Assembly: GCF_011075055.1 (NCBI RefSeq)
Contig: NC_058140.1
Location: 16,493,945-16,557,944 of the forward strand
Direction of reading: 5' to 3'
DNA length: 64,000 bases
Source: Mangifera indica
Taxonomy: Eukaryota; Streptophyta; Magnoliopsida; Sapindales; Anacardiaceae
The notes beneath the pieces are model-generated. The model was not told the DNA's origin, ran no database searches, and worked only from the letters and a program-made list of their open reading frames with translations. Both the position numbers and the translations under genes were made by a program. Each line of letters starts with the position of its first letter. Position 1 is the stretch's first letter. Positions 14,139 to 26,033 of this stretch are shown one piece after another.

Positions 14139-15397
14139 AGCATTGTTGGTTGTAGATTCATTATCTCCTACACATTTGACAAGCAGGATAATAATATTTT
14201 GTTTCTCACCTTCTAGTTTTTTTATTTTTTGGAAAAATTGTTCTTTTGTTTTTTCTCTGAACATGGAAATAGGATTGTTGAGAAGTGTGGCTGGGAATTA
14301 ATTGGGTTGATCCTGAAACACTATGTAAAATTGCAAATTTCCCCTGTTTTTCATTTTGTCAGCTCTGATCTGAGGCATGGAGCCTGTATTGTTGTTAGGG
14401 CTCAATTTTTGTTTTGGGAATCTCTAGTCTAATTGTTATTAATATTTTATCTTTTATATATATAAAATATAATATTCATTCTGTGGCTATTGTTGGGTAG
14501 TATACAATAACCTGATCGTAAATTGGATGGGGATGCATTTTTGTGTTGTTGATGAGGTGAGTATGATGGCATAGTATGCTACACATACACAGCACCATAT
14601 TTTCCTTTTCTTTTCATCAATCTCTTTCATACATATCGAGTTTCCAGTGCTTGAGCTTCTGATGTTCATAATTTGAACCAACTTTTACGAATTTTTTCTT
14701 TATTTTTCAGTTTTTAAATTTATTTCTTCTTCACTCTTCCACTTACTCGATCCTCAACTTCTTTCATCCAATCAAATCTTTGAACCCCTAAAATTACGTA
14801 ATAAATCTCCTTCATCCAACTATGATTGCAGCTTCTAGACGGTAAATCCTGTGATTGCAGTTTGTGGCAAGAATTGAACCGAAAAATCAAGCTTAGTTGT
14901 GTTCAATTCCTACGGATGCTCCACCCCTTTTGCCACTTACATGACTACCCGGGGAATTTTACCCCAATCGCGTGCCCATCACATTATCGGCACCTTTTCA
15001 AAGTCTCTTTCTTTATACGGGTACAGATTTTGAATTTGTTTGTGCCATTTGATATGGTAGTGTTAAGTTTTGAATTTGGAATATTTCAAATCGTTATAAT
15101 TATGTTGTTTGGGTAGGAGAGAAAATTGGATTGGAGGAAGATGAAATTGAAAGAGAAAGAGTGCCAACTAACTATTGAGATGCAATTTTGGGTAATATGA
15201 TAAATTTCAAAAAGTTAAAACAAATAGCCCAGTCTGGTTCCAGTTCCAGATAGTTGCTTAAGAAGTGAGTCATGGCGGGAAAATGTTAAGTTAATCGACC
15301 AACATTTCGTCTTATACAATGTCTGAGAAGCTTATAGAATAGACTTCAATGGACTGTGTCAGACTGTGAGATCCATTGGAAAGAAAAGATGTAAGAG
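14139..15397. other. eIF4B 3' region and spacer before the GDSL array
   Basis: Contains the eIF4B 3' UTR (T-rich, 14139 to perhaps 14470) and then AT-rich spacer. An open frame of about 95 codons near 14826-15116 has no recognisable motif and I do not call it a gene. Confidence 0.5.
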
Positions 15398-16038
15398 TCT
15401 CGGGAAACTGAAAAAGATTAGTGTACTAGTTTTGGTGACTGGCTTTATTTCAATATTTCAAATGATTTCCGGTTTCCAGCCGCTTACAGCTTCCTCGATT
15501 CTCATTCCGACACAGGCACTATCTCAGCTACATTTGGTGGACTCTATTCGCCTAAAGGCCAAACTATTTTCGGTAAACTTTCTGGTCGCTATTCTGACGT
15601 CTGTCTGCTCATTGATTTTATAGGTAACCCACAGCTACATTTCATTTCCCCATTTTCTTCACCATAAGCCGTTGCAATTTACTCAGCTGATGCGGCCGAG
15701 AAGTTAGACCTACTCTTCTCTAATTCATATCTTGATGCTTTGCTATCCAATTTCGGACATGGAGCGAATTTCGCTGATAGTGTTTCTACAGTTCAACTTT
15801 CCTTAATTGCGTCAAAAGCGAAAATATTCCTTCTGATTTTTGCGTTATGTTTTTCTAGCAAAAAGCTCACAGATAAAAAACAATCTCCCAATGCCAGAGA
15901 AATTCTCAAAAGCCCTTTACACATTATATAATATATTGTGGGCAGAATGATCTTCATTCTTTGCTTACAACGTTGAGGGAGGACCAAGTGAAGCCATCCA
16001 TCCATCCTATAATTACTCAGTTTGCTCTTGCCATTGAG
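15398..16038 (+). pseudogene. GDSL esterase/lipase pseudogene, truncated after exon 3
   Basis: A decayed copy of the gene at 17907. The GGGAAACTGAAAAAG at 15402 aligns with the intact gene's second codon onward, but the ATG is lost. A frameshift lies just before the GDSL block: the frame giving FPAAYSFLDSHSDTG differs from the one before it. Exon-1-like sequence ends at a conserved donor (15623). Exon-2-like sequence (from 15687) gives LLSNFGHGANFADS and then lacks the PLSLGIQ block. Exon-3-like sequence (about 15856-16038) gives IYCGQNDLHSLLTTL..DQ with an upstream in-frame stop. Exons 4 and 5, with the catalytic DxxH block, were not found downstream. Clearly non-functional as an esterase. 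Confidence 0.88.
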
Positions 16039-17861
16039 GTAATTTTAACTTTTATTTTATTAACATCCCCGTCCGTTAATGACTAGCAAAACTTACTGAT
16101 AAGTTTTGCAACTCATCATGGCATAAATTGTTAGTCACCTTTTCACTATTTCTTATTGTTGGCTTTGAAATTGTTACACTAACATTCGGAGCTTTTGATT
16201 GCCTTCTCTTTTGTTTGTAACAATTTTGGTCTGCACCAACATTTTAATTTTATTTTATGGTTATTATTTTTCTAAAGGGATATTTACAGTAGTTGTATAT
16301 TGTTGCTATGTTAAAATGTAAAATGACCATTTCCTTAAAGAAACATAACTTTGTGTCTTTTGAGTCAGTTTTTAAAGTGGAAATACTTTAGGATTGAATA
16401 TATTCTATTAAAAAATATTAAAGAATAATAATAAGAAGAGAGACATTATGTGGGAGTAAGCAAATGGAGTTTGAAAGGGATGCAAATAAGGTTACTAAGT
16501 GGAAAATGATATGGAATATTATCCCTCCGAGGAAACGTGCCCACGATAACATATTTTTTGCAAGTTACCCATTGTTAGAGATAGAGATTGCAATTTCATG
16601 AAAATTATGCCATTCCACAATTATAACTCATTACTCATGTCAATCACAAGGATAAAAACATGGAATGTTCTCACCTGCCATAAATCTTCTCATCAAACAA
16701 ACACTGCTCTTTAAACACTTTTTAAACGTAATTACAATACTAATATGTCCTCCTTTATTCACTTAAGATTCCAGGAGCATTCATGCCATAACCTCTGCAG
16801 CGCCCTTCATCCTTTGACATCGCTAATATCAACTCTCAGATGGTATATTTTATTTCCTCAGTTATATTTTAGCCTTCTGATTTTTATAAAGACTGAATCC
16901 ATTCACTTATTGAAAGCTATTGGATTCACCACTTTAATTTCGATCTTGTGGCAGTTTTTGAGTGTTATACATCCTAGTGTGCATGGGGATGATTTTGGTT
17001 CTCTCTCGCAGACTTTATATATCATATTCTCATTATTATTACAGTGCATATAGATATAGCTTGGGACTTGTTTCTATGTATGCTGCCAATTAGACAATAC
17101 AAGTTCTTTTATTTTTTTGATTAAACTAAACCTATATGTTAAACCCATTAGCAACAACCAATTTTTTTTTTTTTCTCTCATGTACAAGTGTTTAAATTGG
17201 AGTAGATTAGCTGAATATCAGGTCAAACTGAATTTGGTGCATGTGGTGTGGCCTCTTCTGATTTTTGAGTTAATTTTTACTATTAGCTTTGTTAATAATT
17301 CATGTAAAGGTGGCAGCCAACACACTCACGCTCCATTTTTGAGAAGGAATATTCATATATACTTACGGCTCTGTTTTGCAGCCAAAGAGCATTGTCCAAA
17401 GGTTGTAATCGATTTTCTGAGGATTATAATCTATGGAGCTTGGTGATTGGATTGGACCCTTTTCAATAAATATTAACGTAAACAAAATCTTGGCTTATGA
17501 TGAAACCAAAGTTTTCAGTATATTAACACAGGTATGACTAAACTTGTTAAACATGTATAATCATCTTGTAGATACAGTACTTCTTCCTTCAAAGGAGCTA
17601 GAAAGCAGGAGGATTCTTTTTCACAATCTAAACAGCTATGTTTAGGTAAAATTCTATGGCTGAGAATTATACCTGATATATATTGAGCTTCACATGCAAC
17701 CTGTAATTTGTTGTATCAGTAGTCAACACTGTCAGTAAACGACTTTTGTATGTAGAATTCATTGATTTAGGTAAGAAGATGGTAGCTGTTAGTGGCTGAA
17801 GAAACAACAAAAGTTTATAGTAGTTAGTAGTTACAGTGAAAAATTTCCATATGTTGAACCT
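16039..17861. other. Spacer between GDSL pseudogene and GDSL gene 1
   Basis: No GDSL exon 4 or 5 remnants and no other recognisable coding block. AT-rich, with a poly-T run at 17162-17174. The last 100 bases hold the promoter of the next gene. Confidence 0.5.
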
Positions 17862-17869
17862 TATATAAA
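17862..17869 (+). promoter_or_regulatory. TATA box of GDSL gene 1
   Basis: TATATAAA 38 bases upstream of the ATG at 17907. This implies a very short 5' leader of roughly 10-15 bases if transcription starts about 30 bases downstream. Confidence 0.55.
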
Positions 17870-17906
17870 GGGGATTAGATTCTCAAATGAACTAAAAAAA
17901 GAAGAA

Positions 17907-19426
17907 ATGGGGAAATTGAACAGGAGTGGCAGTGCACTAGCAGTGGTGACTGGGTCATTTGTTTTATTTGTTTCATTTGTTATAAGTAGTTCAAGTGAAT
18001 GCAGCTTTCCAGCAATTTACAACTTTGGGGATGCCAATTCTGACACTGGCGCGGACTCTGCTACATTTGGTCGACTTCCTTACCCTAATGGTGAAACCTA
18101 TTTTGGTAAACCTTCTGGCCGGATGTGTGATGGACGTCTCATCGTTGATTTCATAGGTAATTGTCTAGACATCTAATTCTCATTTTTTTAACTGCTACTT
18201 TATTAAGCATTTGTATTTTGGTATCTAAATTGATCCTCCTTCAATGTAGCTGAGAAAGTGGGATTACCTTTGCTGAATGCATATCTTGATTCTTTGCAAT
18301 CAAATTTCCGACATGGGGCAAACTTTGCTGCTAGTCAAGCTACAATTCAGCCCGTAAATGGTCAGTTATGTGAGGGTCATTATAGCCCCTTATCTCTGGG
18401 TATTCAGCTTTTGGAGTTTGAACAACTTAAAGTGCGCACTTATGAGTTTTACAATGAAGGTTAGAGACACAAAATACCTGAAAATGAAGTTAAAAGAATT
18501 CCAGTTCCTTCTTCATGCATTAACCTTACATTGTGTTTTCTGTATTTTTCAGCCAATATCTCGCACACCAAAGGCAAAGGTGGTCTGCCAAGACCAAAAG
18601 ACTTCTCAGAGGCCCTTTACACAATAGATTGTGGACAAAATGATCTTTATTTTTTAGTTACAACAATGACAGAGGACCAAGCCAAGGCAGCCATCCCTAA
18701 TATAACTAATCAGTTTGTTCAAGTCATTGAGGTAATATCTTCACCTCATCACCATCTTAATGGAGGGAAGTTGCTAGCCAACGTACATAGCTCCAGTGAT
18801 TATTCATTAGAGCATTTCTTAAACCTTTGTTTCACCTTTATCAACTTTGAAAATATTACAGAAGCTGTACCAAGAAGGAGCACGGAAATTTTGGATTCAT
18901 AACACTGGTCCCATCGGGTGCTTGCCATATATGGTTATGTACCATTCTAAGGCTAATGAAGTAGACGAAATCGGTTGCATTAAGTCTTACAATGAGGTTG
19001 CTCAAGAATTCAACAAGCAGCTTAAATACAGAACTGACCAACTAAGTTGCGACCTTCAGGGTGTTGAGGTTACATATGTCGATATCTATTCAGCAAAGTA
19101 CACTCTAATCAAAGAAGCAACCAACCATGGTACATACATACACTCGATCTGATCCACTAATTAGATTAGAGCTAATATTTTTGAGAAAAAAATGAATTGG
19201 TTCAATTATTGCAGGGTTTGTTGATCGTTTTGAGTATTGTTGTGGGAATGCTAATTGCAAATGTTGGGAGAAATCTGAAACAAATGTAAGTGCATGCAGC
19301 AATCCTTCACAATACATTAGCTGGGATGGCTTACATTATACTGAAGCTGCAAACTATTGGATAGCAAGCCGCATTGTGAATGGCTCATATTCAGATCCTC
19401 CCACTTCCCTCCTGAATGCACGTTGA
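17907..19426 (+). CDS. GDSL esterase/lipase-like protein with catalytic Ser replaced by Ala
   Basis: SGNH-hydrolase family of the plant At5g14450/ENOD8-like branch, usually secreted acyl esterases. Exons 17907-18156, 18250-18459, 18553-18731, 18862-19129 and 19215-19426 join in frame to 372 residues, a normal family length. A signal peptide covers about residues 10-30 (VVTGSFVLFVSFVISSSS). Block I reads FPAIYNFGDANSDTG: the nucleophile position, residue 43, is Ala (GCC at 18033-18035) where the paralogue at 22501 has Ser (TCC). Block II (NFRHGANFAASQATI), block III (GQNDL), the HNTGPIGCLP motif and block V (WDGLHYTEAAN, Asp340 and His343) are retained, and no frame damage is seen. So the fold is likely kept but the standard catalytic triad is broken. 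It may be a pseudoenzyme, a recent casualty or a sequencing error. Confidence 0.92.
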
Positions 19427-19543
19427 CATCCTTCTGCACTCCTTAATTGTTATCCACCATGTTTTTCCTTGTTTAGTTAAGTGTTCTATCTTGAATTCTT
19501 CGTCTATGAATCCTGGCGGAGGCTTATTATAAAGCAAACGTGT

Positions 19544-19549
19544 AATAAA
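19544..19549 (+). terminator. Likely polyadenylation signal of GDSL gene 1
   Basis: AATAAA 118 bases past the stop codon, in an AT-rich 3' region. Plant signals are loose, so this is only a candidate. Confidence 0.35.
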
Positions 19550-19633
19550 TATTGCTCTTCATGTGCGTATTTCCAGCACAGACCCCGTGAAAAAATACTA
19601 GCAATAAATTGTTTTCACATAGTTTATTATAAT

Positions 19634-19961
19634 ATGTATGCCCTTTTGAGTATCGAATCGGATATACAAATAACATATTATTACGTTATTAGATGTTAAT
19701 ATTCTTAACTCTAAATCATCTAATCATATAATAACATATCATCTATGTATTTAAAAGTGTATTCATATAATTTTATTGTATAAATAATTAAACAGTATTA
19801 TGTTTACACACTTTTGAGTATACAATATAGTATATAAATAATATATTATTATTTGATTGAATATTTTTTTATTTTTAATTCAAAATTATTTAATTGTATA
19901 ATGATATATCATTTAAATATTAAATTAGATATTCAAAACTGAATGTACATAATTTTATTAT
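19634..19961. repeat. Two adjacent copies of AT-rich family A element
   Basis: 19634-19787 and 19799-19961 share the order: TTTTGAGTAT near the left end, an AATANNATATTATTA centre, AATCATATAATNACATATCA, then ATAATTTTATTnTA at the right end. Ends are roughly self-complementary. Further copies lie near 21731, 41356, 42455, 52330, 53285, 58505 and 61650. Probably a MITE-type non-autonomous transposon family; boundaries are approximate. Confidence 0.55.
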
Positions 19962-20289
19962 CACATTTGTTGGGGGGTTGAGATAATTTTTTAAGCAAAC
20001 ATGGGGTTTCGGAACTCTGACATAAATAGGCTGGTTTCTGCACTGTTTCATATGTGAACTAGGAGATTTCAAGCCACGTAAGATTTTTTTTTTTATTTCA
20101 CACTATATTATCAATTTATGGTCTCTAAATTAAAAATAATTTATCAAAATAAAATAACTCACATTGCACCATTTAAGTCCTCCCAAATATTAATCAATGT
20201 AGCATTAATAATAAATTAACACAAAATAAAACATATGATCATTCTATGTATAATATATAAAAAAATAATACACAATCATTCTAATTAAC

Positions 20290-20796
20290 ATTAATAGAAA
20301 AACCTTGAAATACATCCTAAATTTTCAAAGTCAAGGGTTATAAACTAAAATGGTTAAGATTTGGTCGGAATCCGAATTGGAGAGATGGATGTTGAATCTT
20401 GAAAGTAGTGAAGAGCGAGAGAAAATCATTTTATATTAAAATAATAAAGAGAGGGTGTCGAAATGAGCATGATCAGAAGGAGGACGTGTTAGAGAGGAAG
20501 AGATGGTGCCTAAAGATCACCGGTCTTCGTAAAAAAAAAAATTGTAAGTTTGAAAGCCCTAAGGAAAAATACGGTTTTTGAAAATTTGAGTTTGAAAAAA
20601 ATTATTAGTTTTTACAGTTTATAAATAAAAAATAAAATAAAATTTATGTTTATTTTTAATATTAAATATAAAATAATGATTTTATCTTTAAAATTTATAG
20701 ACTTAAACGATCATAGATAAATAAACAAAATTTTTAAATTAAAAAGAGAAAACTTAAGAAAATAGCAGATGTTGGGTGGGAATAAGCCCTTTGGCC
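20290..20796. repeat. Half of a GGCCAAA-type foldback element
   Basis: The right terminus GGGTGGGAATAAGCCCTTTG GCC (ending at 20796) matches the terminal inverted repeat of the complete element at 58866-59533. The matching left terminus was not found nearby, so the copy looks truncated. 20400-20580 is GC-richer interior sequence resembling that of other members. Confidence 0.45.
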
Positions 20797-20907
20797 ATAA
20801 GAGTATTTTGATTTAAAAAAGGCCGAATGATTATACGGGAATAAAAGTGAGAGATTTATTTATTTTTGTATAAACCCTTGTAAATGCTAGGAGAAGCCAC
20901 TTAATGA

Positions 20908-20940
<33 letters not shown>

Positions 20941-21939
20941 GGCCATCACAATGAGCTCTAATGTAGTGCCCTCCTTTTAATAGAACATTTAGTTTGGATA
21001 ATATTATATTATTAAAATTTAAAATTTATTTTAAAGATAGATTAGTGAGTATAAATAATTATATTATATTTGATAAATATAAATAATTATTGTATTTAAT
21101 TAGAGATAATAAAAAAATATTTTTAGATATAATTATTTTAAAATATTTTTTATATTATTTGTTATATTAATTAAAAATATGATTATTTTTTTCTTTAAAA
21201 AAATATAATTATAATAAAATTAAAATTTCTTTAATAATCTTTTAATACTTAAAGTGAAGATGATAATTAAATTATTACTTATTTTATTTATGATATTAAT
21301 ATTAATAATAAAATATTAAAAAATTAAATAAGATAATATAAATTATCAAAATAAATTATCAAAATAATTTTTATTAATTAGAAAGCAAACGACTTTAGTT
21401 GTCTTGCCCCGTTACCACACTATTTTTGTTTTTGTTTTGTCTATTTATGTATTATTAAATTTTTTTAAAAATTATATACTTAATAAATAAACAGTTAAAA
21501 TACCGAAAACATCCTCCTATTGTTAAAATAATAAAAACATGCTGAGGATATGACAAATAAAACATCATAACTATGTGTAAAGTAAAAACGACATAATCAT
21601 TTATGAACACCATAACATAATGTCTGTCCAAGGGAAATTATTTCCTCCACGCTGTTGCTTTTCTTTTTACTTGTGCTAGCTCTTTTTCCTCTCCTTTACT
21701 AAAATCGCCACCCAACAAAACAAATAATAAAATTACTATAAAAATAATATATATAATTTTATAATCAGATAAAGATATATAAAAATGTAATTATATATTA
21801 TTTTATTTTTAATTTAAAATTATTTAATTAAATAATAATATTTTATTATTTCTACACAAAATTATAAATATTATTTATATATATATAATATCATTAAAAA
21901 CCAAAATAAAATAGATCTCCTTAATGTGGCTTTTTAATA
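20797..21939. other. AT-rich spacer with (AAT) microsatellite
   Basis: An (AAT)9 tract lies at 20908-20935. 21000-21380 is extremely AT-rich, with no coding potential. 21731-21890 is another copy of the AT-rich family A element. Confidence 0.6.
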
Positions 21940-22011
21940 CGACTCTATTGGAGATCGAGTCAGAATATCTGGTTTCGTAGACCAATGTCTTATCCATTGG
22001 GCCATGGAGTC
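21940..22011 (-). pseudogene. Degenerate tRNA-Arg (ACG anticodon)
   Basis: On the minus strand, 72 bases read GACTCCATGGCCCAATGGAT..., the familiar plant tRNA-Arg 5' half with an intact A box. The anticodon stem TTGGT/ACCAG encloses loop CTACGAA, giving anticodon ACG at 21976-21978. The acceptor stem pairs with one mismatch (position 6). The T arm is damaged: CTGACTCGATCTCCAA in place of CTGGGTTCGATCCCCAG, one base short and with unpaired stem positions, which also spoils the B box. A decayed tRNA gene is the best reading; it could also seed a tRNA-derived SINE, but no SINE tail is seen. Confidence 0.75.
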
Positions 22012-22436
22012 GATTCTCTTGTTCTAACCAATTGTAAAAATTTGTCACTAACCTAATCTTTCCATCTTAGAAGTTCAAAATCACACCTGTGAAAATATTG
22101 AGTAAAAATTTGACGTTGTGTAGGAATCGTGTTTCCATTTTGGTTAAGTGGCAATGACCATGGATTTATTGGATAATCATTTTGCAGTCAAGGTGATTAT
22201 AGTGATATAATATCCAAACTAAACTCGATCCTCACTTAATTTTCTGCATTCTGGTAAGATATTGGCTATACCAGCATTGCTCTTTTTTAAACTTACTGTT
22301 TACATTCACTGTAATCTTTATCAATTTAACCGCATAATATTTTCTCCGGGATAACATCAACCCAGTTTACCTGCCACTTCCTGATTTTGGCAACTGTAAT
22401 TTTTCTCTTATGTTTTACCTAGTCTTACTTTCAGTC

Positions 22437-22444
22437 TATATATA
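22437..22444 (+). promoter_or_regulatory. TATA box of GDSL gene 2
   Basis: TATATATA 57 bases upstream of the ATG at 22501. Expected transcription start is near 22470, which excludes the upstream in-frame ATG at 22453 as a translation start. Confidence 0.55.
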
Positions 22445-22500
22445 GTCATTGTATGCATTGCTCAACCATCCATCCAACACCCCTTTTCTGTCTATCTCTA

Positions 22501-24221
22501 ATGGAGTCTCGATTCTTTTCACCCCTTGTGGCTTTTCTTGTGTTGTCATCACTGAGCTTGAGCCCATGGCTAGTGTTTGCCGGACGCCCCGCAGCAAGCG
22601 ATAAACAGAAGTGCTGCTTCCCAGCAATATTCAACTTTGGTGACTCCAATTCAGACACTGGTGGGTTATCAGCAGTGTTCGGTCAGGCTCCTCCCCCCCA
22701 CGGCATGTCATTCTTCGGCGGCCCCGCTGGCCGCTACTGCGACGGCCGTCTCATTGTTGACTTCATTGGTAAATAACTTCAATCCTCTATCATTTCTATG
22801 TTAACTTCATTAAATCGTGCCATTAAATGAATGAACACTTAATCCCTGATGAGTGATGATTAACCAGGGCTTATCTTTATCTTGTTAACCAATATTGAGT
22901 AAGCTTTACTCAACATTATTGTCTTTATTTATGGTAAGGACATTAAAGATAAAAAAAATTCCAGCTTGGTGACAAAAAATCTACCAACTTCTGGTCCCAC
23001 TATGCAACTTCCAACATATCACATGTATTCTCGATTTTGTAGCAGATTCTGAGCTCAATTATTGCAAATGGCTGTTGTCATTGATTGTTTGATGTTTATT
23101 TTCAGCTGAACACTTTGGACTGCCTTACACTAGTCCATATCTGAGTGCGGTGGGCTCCGACTTAAACTTCGGAGCCAACTTCGCCACAGCCGGGTCAACC
23201 ATCAGACCCCAGAACACAACTTTTCACGACACCGGTTTCAGCCCCATTTCCCTTGATGTTCAGTGGAATGAGTTCTATGATTTCCATACTCGATCTCAAG
23301 TTGTTCGTAATCACAGTGGAGTTTACCAGAAATTATTGCCCAAAAACAAAGCAGCTTACAGGGATATATTGCCTTCCACTGAGGTCTTCAACAATGGTTT
23401 ATACACTTTCGACATTGGCCAAAACGATCTCACTGCTGGGTACTTCTTAAACAAGACTACTGATGAAGTTCGCGAATATGTCCCGGAAGTTGTTAACAAG
23501 CTGAAAGACATAATCAGTGTTAGTGATAATTGACACAAAAGTAAATTCTTTTATGATTGATTGAGTAGTTTTAACTTACTTTGATGAAATTGTGGTATGC
23601 AGTATATATATGGGCTTGGAGGAAGAAGCTTTTGGATTCACAATACAGGCCCAGTTGGGTGTCTGCCGTATGTATTGGAACGTATTCCAGTTTTAGCTTC
23701 ACAGATTGATGAGGCTGGCTGTGCCACCCCATTCAATGATGTGGCTCAATATTTCAACAGCAAATTGAAAGAAGCTGTAACACAGTTGAGGAAGGAGTTA
23801 CCCTTGGGCGCCTTCACATATGTTGACATTTACAAATTAAAATACACCATGTTTCACGAGGGAGCCAAGCACGGTTAGAGTTAAAGCTTATTTAATCTAA
23901 AAAACTGTCCAATTGTTTGATAAATTGTATTTTGAGGAAGATTATATTGATATCGCAGGATTCAGTGAAACGATAAAGAACTGCTGTGGCTTTGGTGGAA
24001 GGTATAATTTCAACTTGAAACAGGGGTGTGGAGCAAAGGAAGTGGCGAATGGGACAGAGGTGTTGCTGGGAAAGGCATGTGAGAAACCGGGAGAATATGT
24101 AGTTTGGGATGGAGTGCACTTCACTGAAGCAGCTAACAAATTTATTTATGACAATATAGTTAGTGGGGCTTATTCGGATCCTCCTACTCCTTTGGATATG
24201 GCTTGCCACAGAATGGGTTGA
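22501..24221 (+). CDS. GDSL esterase/lipase (apparently intact)
   Basis: Secreted SGNH hydrolase of the same plant subfamily, predicted to cleave acyl esters of an unknown substrate in the apoplast. Exons 22501-22768, 23106-23518, 23603-23873 and 23959-24221 give 404 residues. Signal peptide at about residues 1-27 (SPLVAFLVLSSLSLSPWLVF). Block I is FNFGDSNSDTG with nucleophile Ser49 (22645-22647); block II NFGANFATAGSTI; block III GQNDL; HNTGPVGCLPYVLE; block V WDGVHFTEAAN with Asp368 and His371. All catalytic residues are present. Compared with gene 1 it lacks intron 2: exon 2 here spans that gene's exons 2 and 3. The two are tandem paralogues about 3 kb apart, but clearly diverged, so the duplication is not recent. 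Confidence 0.94.
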
Positions 24222-24309
24222 GCCGGCCCTTTTTTAAAATCATTTCTGTTCATGTCCATCTTCTCTTCTCTTGTTAGCAGTAGCATGCATGTTTTAGTTG
24301 GACATAATT

Positions 24310-24315
24310 AATAAA
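24310..24315 (+). terminator. Likely polyadenylation signal of GDSL gene 2
   Basis: AATAAA 89 bases after the stop codon, followed by a T-rich stretch. Confidence 0.4.
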
Positions 24316-26033
24316 ATTTTCTTACTTGTGTTCGATATAAACGTGGCTGCACCACTTTCATGCAATCACTCAGGTGGCTCTGTTCTTCAACACTAGACTT
24401 GAAAGAAACTGCAATCAACTATGAAAAATACCTTCCTTAAAAAAAATTAATAATAACTTGTTTACTTTAATGAAATAAATGAAGAAAAGTATCATGAATA
24501 TACAAGGCAATAATATCATATCTTATTTTTTTCTTTTCGGATTGGAAAACTAACAATTTTTCTAAGGTTAAGTTTTAAAAAGTTTGCTTTTTCCTTTAGG
24601 ATATCAAACTTGAAATTTGACTACTTCCTTTAACAAAGGCTAATGATGAACATCCAGCGAAGTTTGGGGCCAATGATTGGAGAAATAGAGAAAAAAATTT
24701 AAGATTTAGGGGGTCACTTTTTAATATTAATTTTCAAAATAAAAAAGATTAATAAAATAAATATATATATATATTTTAATATTATTATTAAATAATAATT
24801 TTATTTTTATATTTTAAAAATTTTTTAAATTGATAAAATTTAAATTTTTTATCCACCGTAAATATGTTTTTATAGTTGAATTAAATCTTTGGTGAAAATT
24901 ACTCTTTACCCTTTTGTTAAACCGAGCTCAAGTGATGGGCAAGGCCAGCCCACTGGGTTGCTATTCAGTGGCCAAACACCAGCGCTCGTAAGTCTAACGC
25001 AACGCAGCTAGATTAAGAAAATTGTAGTCCAAGTTGTGGCGGCAGCGGCACCGGCGGCAGCAGCAGCCGCCATAGAATATTGTTCTGATCTGTCAACTTT
25101 CAACTAATCAGAAGCCAATTGGAATTGGGATTAACGTCATCATCAGTCAATCAAAGGAGGGTCAAACTGACAATGTTACCCTCGGATTTTGATGAATTGA
25201 AGCACGTTAATAAATAAATAAATAATTAAATAAATTTACATAAGTTTTGTTCATATTAAACTAAAAGTCCAAGTGATTAGTGGCAATTCCTGTGGCGTGA
25301 TTAATGAATATTAATGGCCTAACAAACCTTGGTGTGTTAAAAGGAAAATACAGCACAGTATTGTTTTAATGAAATTAGAATTCTTAATGCACCTTCTATA
25401 TATGATAAATCTGAAGTTAAGATAATTAAATCAAAATTAATTAATTAATTAAATATATACGTAAACTCTTCCAGGAAAACTAATTAATACTAACTCAAAC
25501 TGGGAGGGATATTGCTTCACAAAATCACTGGAGATCTTCTTCCCATACTTTGACAGTCTTTCTCACTTTTTTATTCCTCCGTTTCAACAATCCTACACAC
25601 TCTTTTTCAGGTACGTTTTGTTGCACTTGTTTGACTCTTGCTTTTTTCAATTGTTCATTTTCTTTCAATGCAAGCAACGACACTTCTTCTGGGGATTCGT
25701 ATTTTTCTGGCTGGTGTTAGTTCGTTTGTCTCTTGATGATCCTGTCGGTTTTTCAAAATTGAGTACATGTTTTTGTCTTGATTAGTAGAGTTAAGAGTTG
25801 CTTGTAGGGGATTCTGTGGAGCGTGCACATGATTGCCTGTGGTTTTGTTTATTCTGTGTTTGAGGAATTTCGGTTGTTTGGTCGGTTGAGTATAGATTTT
25901 TCAATTAGTTACTTCTCAAAGTCTTTCTTTGTGTACTGTGATACTATAATTATGATGTAGCTTTTTTCATTTGATAACATGAATTTGGCTTGCTGGATTT
26001 AATTGAGAAGAGAGTAGGTGTGAGGTAGAGACG
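24316..26033. other. Spacer and probable leader intron of the DUF707 gene
   Basis: 24430-24900 is AT-rich. 25035-25075 is a GGC/GCA triplet-rich patch (GGCGGCAGCGGCACCGGCGG). From about 25500 the sequence looks like a transcribed leader: CTTTTTCAG|GTACG near 25610 could be the donor of a 5' UTR intron ending just before about 26010. The leader intron is an inference. Confidence 0.45.

Noticed and set aside
14826..15116. Open frame of about 96 codons between eIF4B and the GDSL pseudogene
   Set aside because: Does not begin with a supported ATG, has no motif, and composition is that of the surrounding spacer.
20908..20935. Regular repeats as a CRISPR-like array
   Set aside because: Simple (AAT) microsatellite in a plant nuclear genome; no spacer-repeat structure.
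22453..22500. Upstream in-frame ATG extending GDSL gene 2 (MHCSTIHPT...)
   Set aside because: It lies only 9 bases past the TATA box, upstream of any plausible transcription start, and would bury the signal peptide. ATG at 22501 is preferred.
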